From Dirofilaria immitis (Eukaryota > Nematoda > Chromadorea > Rhabditida > Onchocercidae), in assembly GCA_024305405.1 (NCBI GenBank), contig JAKNDB010000076.1, positions 1,112,501-1,176,500 on the forward strand: a stretch of DNA of 64,000 nucleotides. The letters run 5' to 3'. Positions 59,901 through 64,000 of the stretch are shown in pieces. The first letter of the stretch is position 1. Each line of letters begins with the position of its first letter. The notes beneath the pieces were generated by a model. That model made no database searches and was not told the DNA's origin. It worked only from the letters and a program-made list of their open reading frames with translations. A program made the position numbers and the translations under genes.

Positions 59901-62900
59901 GGGTCAGAAAAAATAAAAAAATGCAAAAGTCGCAAACATTCTAACTTTTAAAGCTTCAGTTAAAATTGTATGACGCTGTCCAAGTCGTTCTCCTTGGGCT
60001 TTCAATGTGCTGATCTTAGTCTGGCGAATGGTATCAACGCGTTGCAATAAATCGCGCTTCCGTTCTTCCAGCGCACTGATATGCAAATGTATTGCTGATC
60101 GTAATTCACGAATTACTGACTAAAAAGTTTTCCTATTCAGAAGATTTAAATTTTAATCACTCTGCAATTCATTTTTGTCTGATGTTATACCATTCTGGTC
60201 TGAAAAGACTTTAGTGATACAAAACAAATCCTCATAAATATTTACATTTAAAATCTGCATTTCCGTTAAGTCATAATGCTTAAGTATATTAAATTTAGAT
60301 CTTCATATTTTGAATAATCTTGACCTGTACAGAAGCATCCACTCTTTCTAACATTCGACGTACAGTTTCCAATGCATCTTCAAGATTTTTTTGGTCATAC
60401 TTTGAGCTAGCAATCAACGACAGCAGCGACGTTCTTACTTCACCATATGGTACAAACTGGTGTTTCGAGTGATCCGCAATGCATATACTACAGAGCGGTA
60501 TACTTCCACATGTTACGCAAGTGCAAATTACTGGTGAGTCATGAGTATTGCAAGCTTCTGTTTCAAGTAAATTTTCGAATTTAATTGATTCACTGTCCGC
60601 ATTCAACTATAATTGGGTACTTTTATTAGAATGAATCGAGATATGCCCTCAGCTTCAAACTTTCAGCCAGTAATAAATTTGTTTTTACAAAATAAAATGA
60701 TGTGCCAAATACAATAAAAATAACTTTCAACTTTAAGAAGAAGCCAAAACTACGCTCAAATGTGATTTTCATTTGCGATGTGAGAAATATGTGTACTGAG
60801 AAGAGTTTAAATGACATTTTAAATATTACTTGAGATGGTAAGCCTTTGAAAGCTTCAATACGCACCACTTTATGTTCACGAGTAACTCGCATGCGATAAT
60901 GCGCAACAATACATTCACTACATAATGTTTCATCACACTGCACACAACGTACTGTTGCTATTGCATTATCCTGAAATGAAACACTTTCGTTAATAAAATT
61001 TTCTACGGATAAATTCTTATAAATCATATTTTGAGAACTATTACGCATTTTTATGCAATATTATATCATAGTTAAATATCTATTTATTATAAATGAAGGG
61101 AGTTAATAAATGACAATTCAAAAACTGATCATAACGGCATGATATAACTACGAACAAACATAGCTCCTAAAATTCATAAAACTGCCTCCCTCGGCGCACA
61201 TAGTGCATTTGGGATATTTAACATTGAATGTTTGCTGGATCTCAGCACTTGGAACAGTATACCAATTTATTGTTGAGGTAGTATTAAGTGGTTGGGAGGT
61301 AATGAAAATAATCCTGCAGCAGCCGCAGCACCACTTTGGAAAGTCAATACAGACGGATCAAGTAAGGGATGTGCTGCTGAAGGGTCTGACAATTGTTGTG
61401 AAGAATGGAACAATTTAGTCCGCTGATGAACAGATGTCTGTACCTAAACATTATACACGTAATTTTATTTGTTTTCTATCTATATACTTATATGTAACTA
61501 TTGCCTATTCAAAACATCACGCTGCATTTAAATACACAATGAATTTGTAAAAAGTCTATAATCATTAGGAGAACCACCTATGGATCTGAAACCTACTATC
61601 TGGCGCACAGTAGCAGAAAAAATTTCACTCACTAGTTTAATTACTAGCACTTTTTATTCGTACTTCAATCATTTATTATTATGTAGTTAAAAAGCTTCGG
61701 CGAATTTTCTTGAACCATTTCAGTTACTTCAACAAATCAAATCAGTAACAAACCGTTGAGCGCTGTAATTCATGTTTGATAAGCGATTTCGGTGAAAGAG
61801 GATCCCATATTGAAAAAGAAGAATCAAGCGAAAGATTTGTAGCAGTAAGATCTCCGGAATGGGATGACGAAGTTTCTGGAAAAAGCGGACTAGGACTAGC
61901 GGTGATCCCAATTGCTGTACTACTCAAACACAACGGACACAGATGCGTTTGACCGATAATTGAAGAACAATGACTGCAGAATCTAAAAATTTTATATACA
62001 TATTCAACGACTGTTTCTGAAAAATTCAAGAGAAGCTAGAAACAACTTGTGTTCAGGATAAGACCAGGCGTGATTCGACTATCAACTTTTTTTCCATCCT
62101 TTCCACAAAATTCAATTTAACTGGTTTAATTTTACATAAGAAGTTTGAATTAAAATCAAGATGAAATATTCATTGATATTTCGTGAGAAAACTGCTACGC
62201 GGTTGCAATTTATGTGTTTAGCTTTAATTCTTATAAATTATAAGCCAGACAATGCTGACAAGTTCAACTTTAGAGATTAATTCAAGAATATAATCACATA
62301 GCATTTCGACAAATCATTGAAAAACTAGGGAAACTTATTTGTATTTATAATAAATAACTAAACGATTCTGTTCATTATCGGAAAGGACCCGATGTATTTA
62401 AATAAACTTATAAATTGTTTTCAAAGAATCTGTCACACCCGTGTTTACATGGCAGCATAACGGAAGTAGAATATGGTTGGATTTTATTGCAGACATGACA
62501 ATAACCGCTTTCTTTTGCCTCATCCATTACTGCATTGGGTGCTGAACGAAACTGAAATAAGAAAATTAAACATGATTTAAAATTAAATTCATCTTCCTAA
62601 ACATTTTAGTCGGAGATTTTTGGAATATGTTGAATGATAAATATGCAATCTTTATATTCGAAATCTTGTAAAAATACATAGAACATATTCATATTTTTGG
62701 CAACCATATGAATGAGAAAATGAGATGAAAATCAAAACCATAGAATGAATAGTTCTAGAAGGTATATTGAGATTGTATATGCTTAGCAAGACATTGCATC
62801 TCAGCAGCATCAAAAGAAAAGTATTAAGGCCCAGAGTAGTGAAAGGGAAAAAGACAACCTGAAACGATACTGTGGATGGAACTTTGACTGGAGTGGAAGC

Positions 62901-62981
62901 TGTGTTGAGATCGCATGATGTTAACGATACTGGAATTTGCCTGCTATTTTCTTGATTACCATTTTCGTCGCGTCTATTCAT
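56974..62981 (-). CDS. lin-41: LIN-41/TRIM71: RING, B-box, coiled-coil, filamin, NHL protein
   Basis: LIN-41 is a cytoplasmic RNA-binding regulator that keeps larval and germline cells in an early state until let-7 represses it. Exon 1 is 62859-62981 ([15 protein letters not shown]). The RING spans exons 2 and 3 (62439-62551, 61754-61982): CHVC, PCKHG, FCSHC, CPLC. A Ser/Pro-rich linker and Ala-rich stretch follow. B-box 1 is in about 61160-61443 plus 60830-60970 ([24 protein letters not shown]). B-box 2 is in 60325-60606 ([26 protein letters not shown]). The coiled coil lies at 59946-60119 and 59521-59681. The filamin domain starts at 59313 and ends in DIKIRGVSI. The NHL repeats include [78 protein letters not shown] and [20 protein letters not shown]. 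Single missing bases break the frame near 61265, 58905, 57997, 57958, 57944, 57748 and 57028. As read, it stops early at 57018; the corrected frame ends at 56974. NCL-1/Brat-type proteins are excluded by the RING and filamin domain. Confidence 0.92.
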
Positions 62982-63437
62982 AATAACATCGCTCAATTTC
63001 CGAATATGATTCCACTCGTCACCCTTCCACCCTATAAAGATGAGATATCATTAGAAATTTCTTTATTTTTAAAAATAATACAATTCCCGACATTACTTAA
63101 TTACGAGAAACATTTATATCATACAGTTTATATACAGTATCAAACTCGACGATTTTCAACTTCGAAAAAAACTTAGTTATTACTGTGATCAAATTTGATT
63201 ATCTAGAAGCTTCAAGCTAAATTTTATTGAATGGGTTGTTAAATATATTGCTACAAATGAGCAATCTTTTATTTGGAGCGATAACAGAAAAAACAAATAT
63301 TTAGCGTTATGTATTTAACATAACAAAGTGATAACACCTCTAACTGGCAAAAGGATAATTACAGCTACAAATTAATTTCAAAATATCAATTCCCTGAATT
63401 ATCGAATTGCACTTTGATTTTATTCATCGTATGCTAT
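62982..63437. other. 5' flank of lin-41
   Basis: A+T-rich upstream DNA, presumably with the promoter. I do not see a convincing trans-splice acceptor close to the chosen ATG, so a further 5' exon cannot be excluded. Confidence 0.4.
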
Positions 63438-63440
63438 GAC

Positions 63441-63441
63441 G

Positions 63442-63469
<28 letters not shown>
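63441..63469. repeat. (AT)n microsatellite
   Basis: About 14 alternating TA units ending in ACACATGCACAT. Confidence 0.95.
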
Positions 63470-63474
<5 letters not shown>

Positions 63475-63612
63475 GCACATAGGATACAACAGAGTGAGAA
63501 TTCTAAAACGTCTTTATCAAATATCGAAACTAGAAGAATCTTCCTTCCCGGAAAGACTAATGGTGGTGCATAGCCAGATAAAAAGTGCACTCTTCAGACA
63601 ATTCAATTCTAG

Positions 63613-63742
63613 ATAGGTTAGGTAGGTGGGTAGATAGGTAGGTAAGTAGGTAGGTAGGTAGGTAGGTAGGTAGGTAGGTAGGTAGGTAGGTAGGTAGGCA
63701 GGTAGGTAGGCAGGTAAGTAAATAGGTAGGTAAGTAGGTAAA
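63613..63742. repeat. (TAGG)n tetranucleotide satellite
   Basis: About 130 bases of TAGG/GGTA units with scattered changes to TAGA, TAAG and CAGG. It is not the nematode telomere repeat TTAGGC. The minus-strand frame through it encodes only a repeated PTYL pattern and is not a gene. Confidence 0.95.
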
Positions 63743-63880
63743 CCTCAGTTCTCTCCTCATTCATATTCGCTTCTCTTTTCTTAACACTTGCACTTTTATG
63801 ATAGCATTTTCGTCATCTATCTATGCCTCTTCTCAATGTCGCTTGTACTACTCACTATTACGGTACACCTATTCATCCAA

Positions 63881-63904
63881 TACTACTACTGCTACTACTA
63901 TCAG

Positions 63905-63938
<34 letters not shown>

Positions 63939-63943
63939 GCTAC
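63881..63943. repeat. (TAC)n trinucleotide repeat
   Basis: About 20 TAC units interrupted by TGC and ATCAG. It opens a tyrosine-run reading frame on the plus strand that I do not regard as coding. Confidence 0.95.
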
Positions 63944-64000
63944 ATGACTTTCTTTAAACAACACTACTGTAAGGCGTAAGGAAGATGCACGAAGATATGC

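Noticed and set aside
63613..63742. Telomere-like repeat
   Set aside because: The unit is TAGG-based, not TTAGGC, so it is not a nematode telomere or interstitial telomere tract.
63557..63760. 67-residue frame with repeated PTYL motif
   Set aside because: It is a translation of the TAGG tetranucleotide satellite.

Overview
The window is nuclear DNA from a nematode, most likely a spirurid or filarial worm. It is strongly A+T rich, with short coding exons split by many small introns, TTTYAG-type 3' splice sites, and pyrimidine-rich AG sites just upstream of several start codons as expected for spliced-leader trans-splicing. The recognised proteins are closest to nematode versions as I recall them. 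Genus cannot be fixed from the sequence alone. There are no bacterial operons, CRISPR arrays, tRNAs or rRNAs that I can see.

Layout, left to right. 3.2 kb (-): one probable coding exon of an unrecognised coiled-coil protein. 9.0-10.1 kb (+): a TMEM14-family membrane protein. 12.0-18.1 kb (-): GBA2-type non-lysosomal glucosylceramidase, 16 exons. 20.5-27.6 kb (-): gamma-adaptin of the AP-1 clathrin adaptor, 21 exons. 28.25-28.40 kb (+): U4 snRNA with an unexplained G+C-rich flank. 29.2-32.8 kb (-): BDP1, a TFIIIB subunit. 34.4-35.3 kb (-): a small heat-shock protein. 38.1-40.1 kb (-): MTG2/ObgH1-type mitochondrial GTPase. 41.5-43.05 kb (-): a small helical protein I do not recognise. 43-57 kb: a gene-poor stretch holding a 1.4-kb fold-back element and satellites. 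57.0-63.0 kb (-): LIN-41/TRIM71, the heterochronic RING-B-box-filamin-NHL regulator. 63-64 kb: microsatellites.

The genes are ordinary housekeeping or developmental loci and do not form one pathway. Almost all lie on the minus strand. U4 (splicing) and BDP1 (RNA polymerase III initiation) are neighbours without evidence of joint regulation. The most biologically interesting locus is lin-41: the first 1.3 kb after its stop codon holds let-7 seed matches, suggesting that the let-7/lin-41 circuit is conserved.

A technical pattern crosses four genes. The conserved reading frames of GBA2, gamma-adaptin, BDP1 and LIN-41 are repeatedly broken by single missing bases, nearly always inside short homopolymer runs, while the protein on both sides stays well conserved. 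This looks like consensus error rather than gene decay, and annotation made directly from this sequence would truncate these proteins. I did not find a clearly new multi-gene system.
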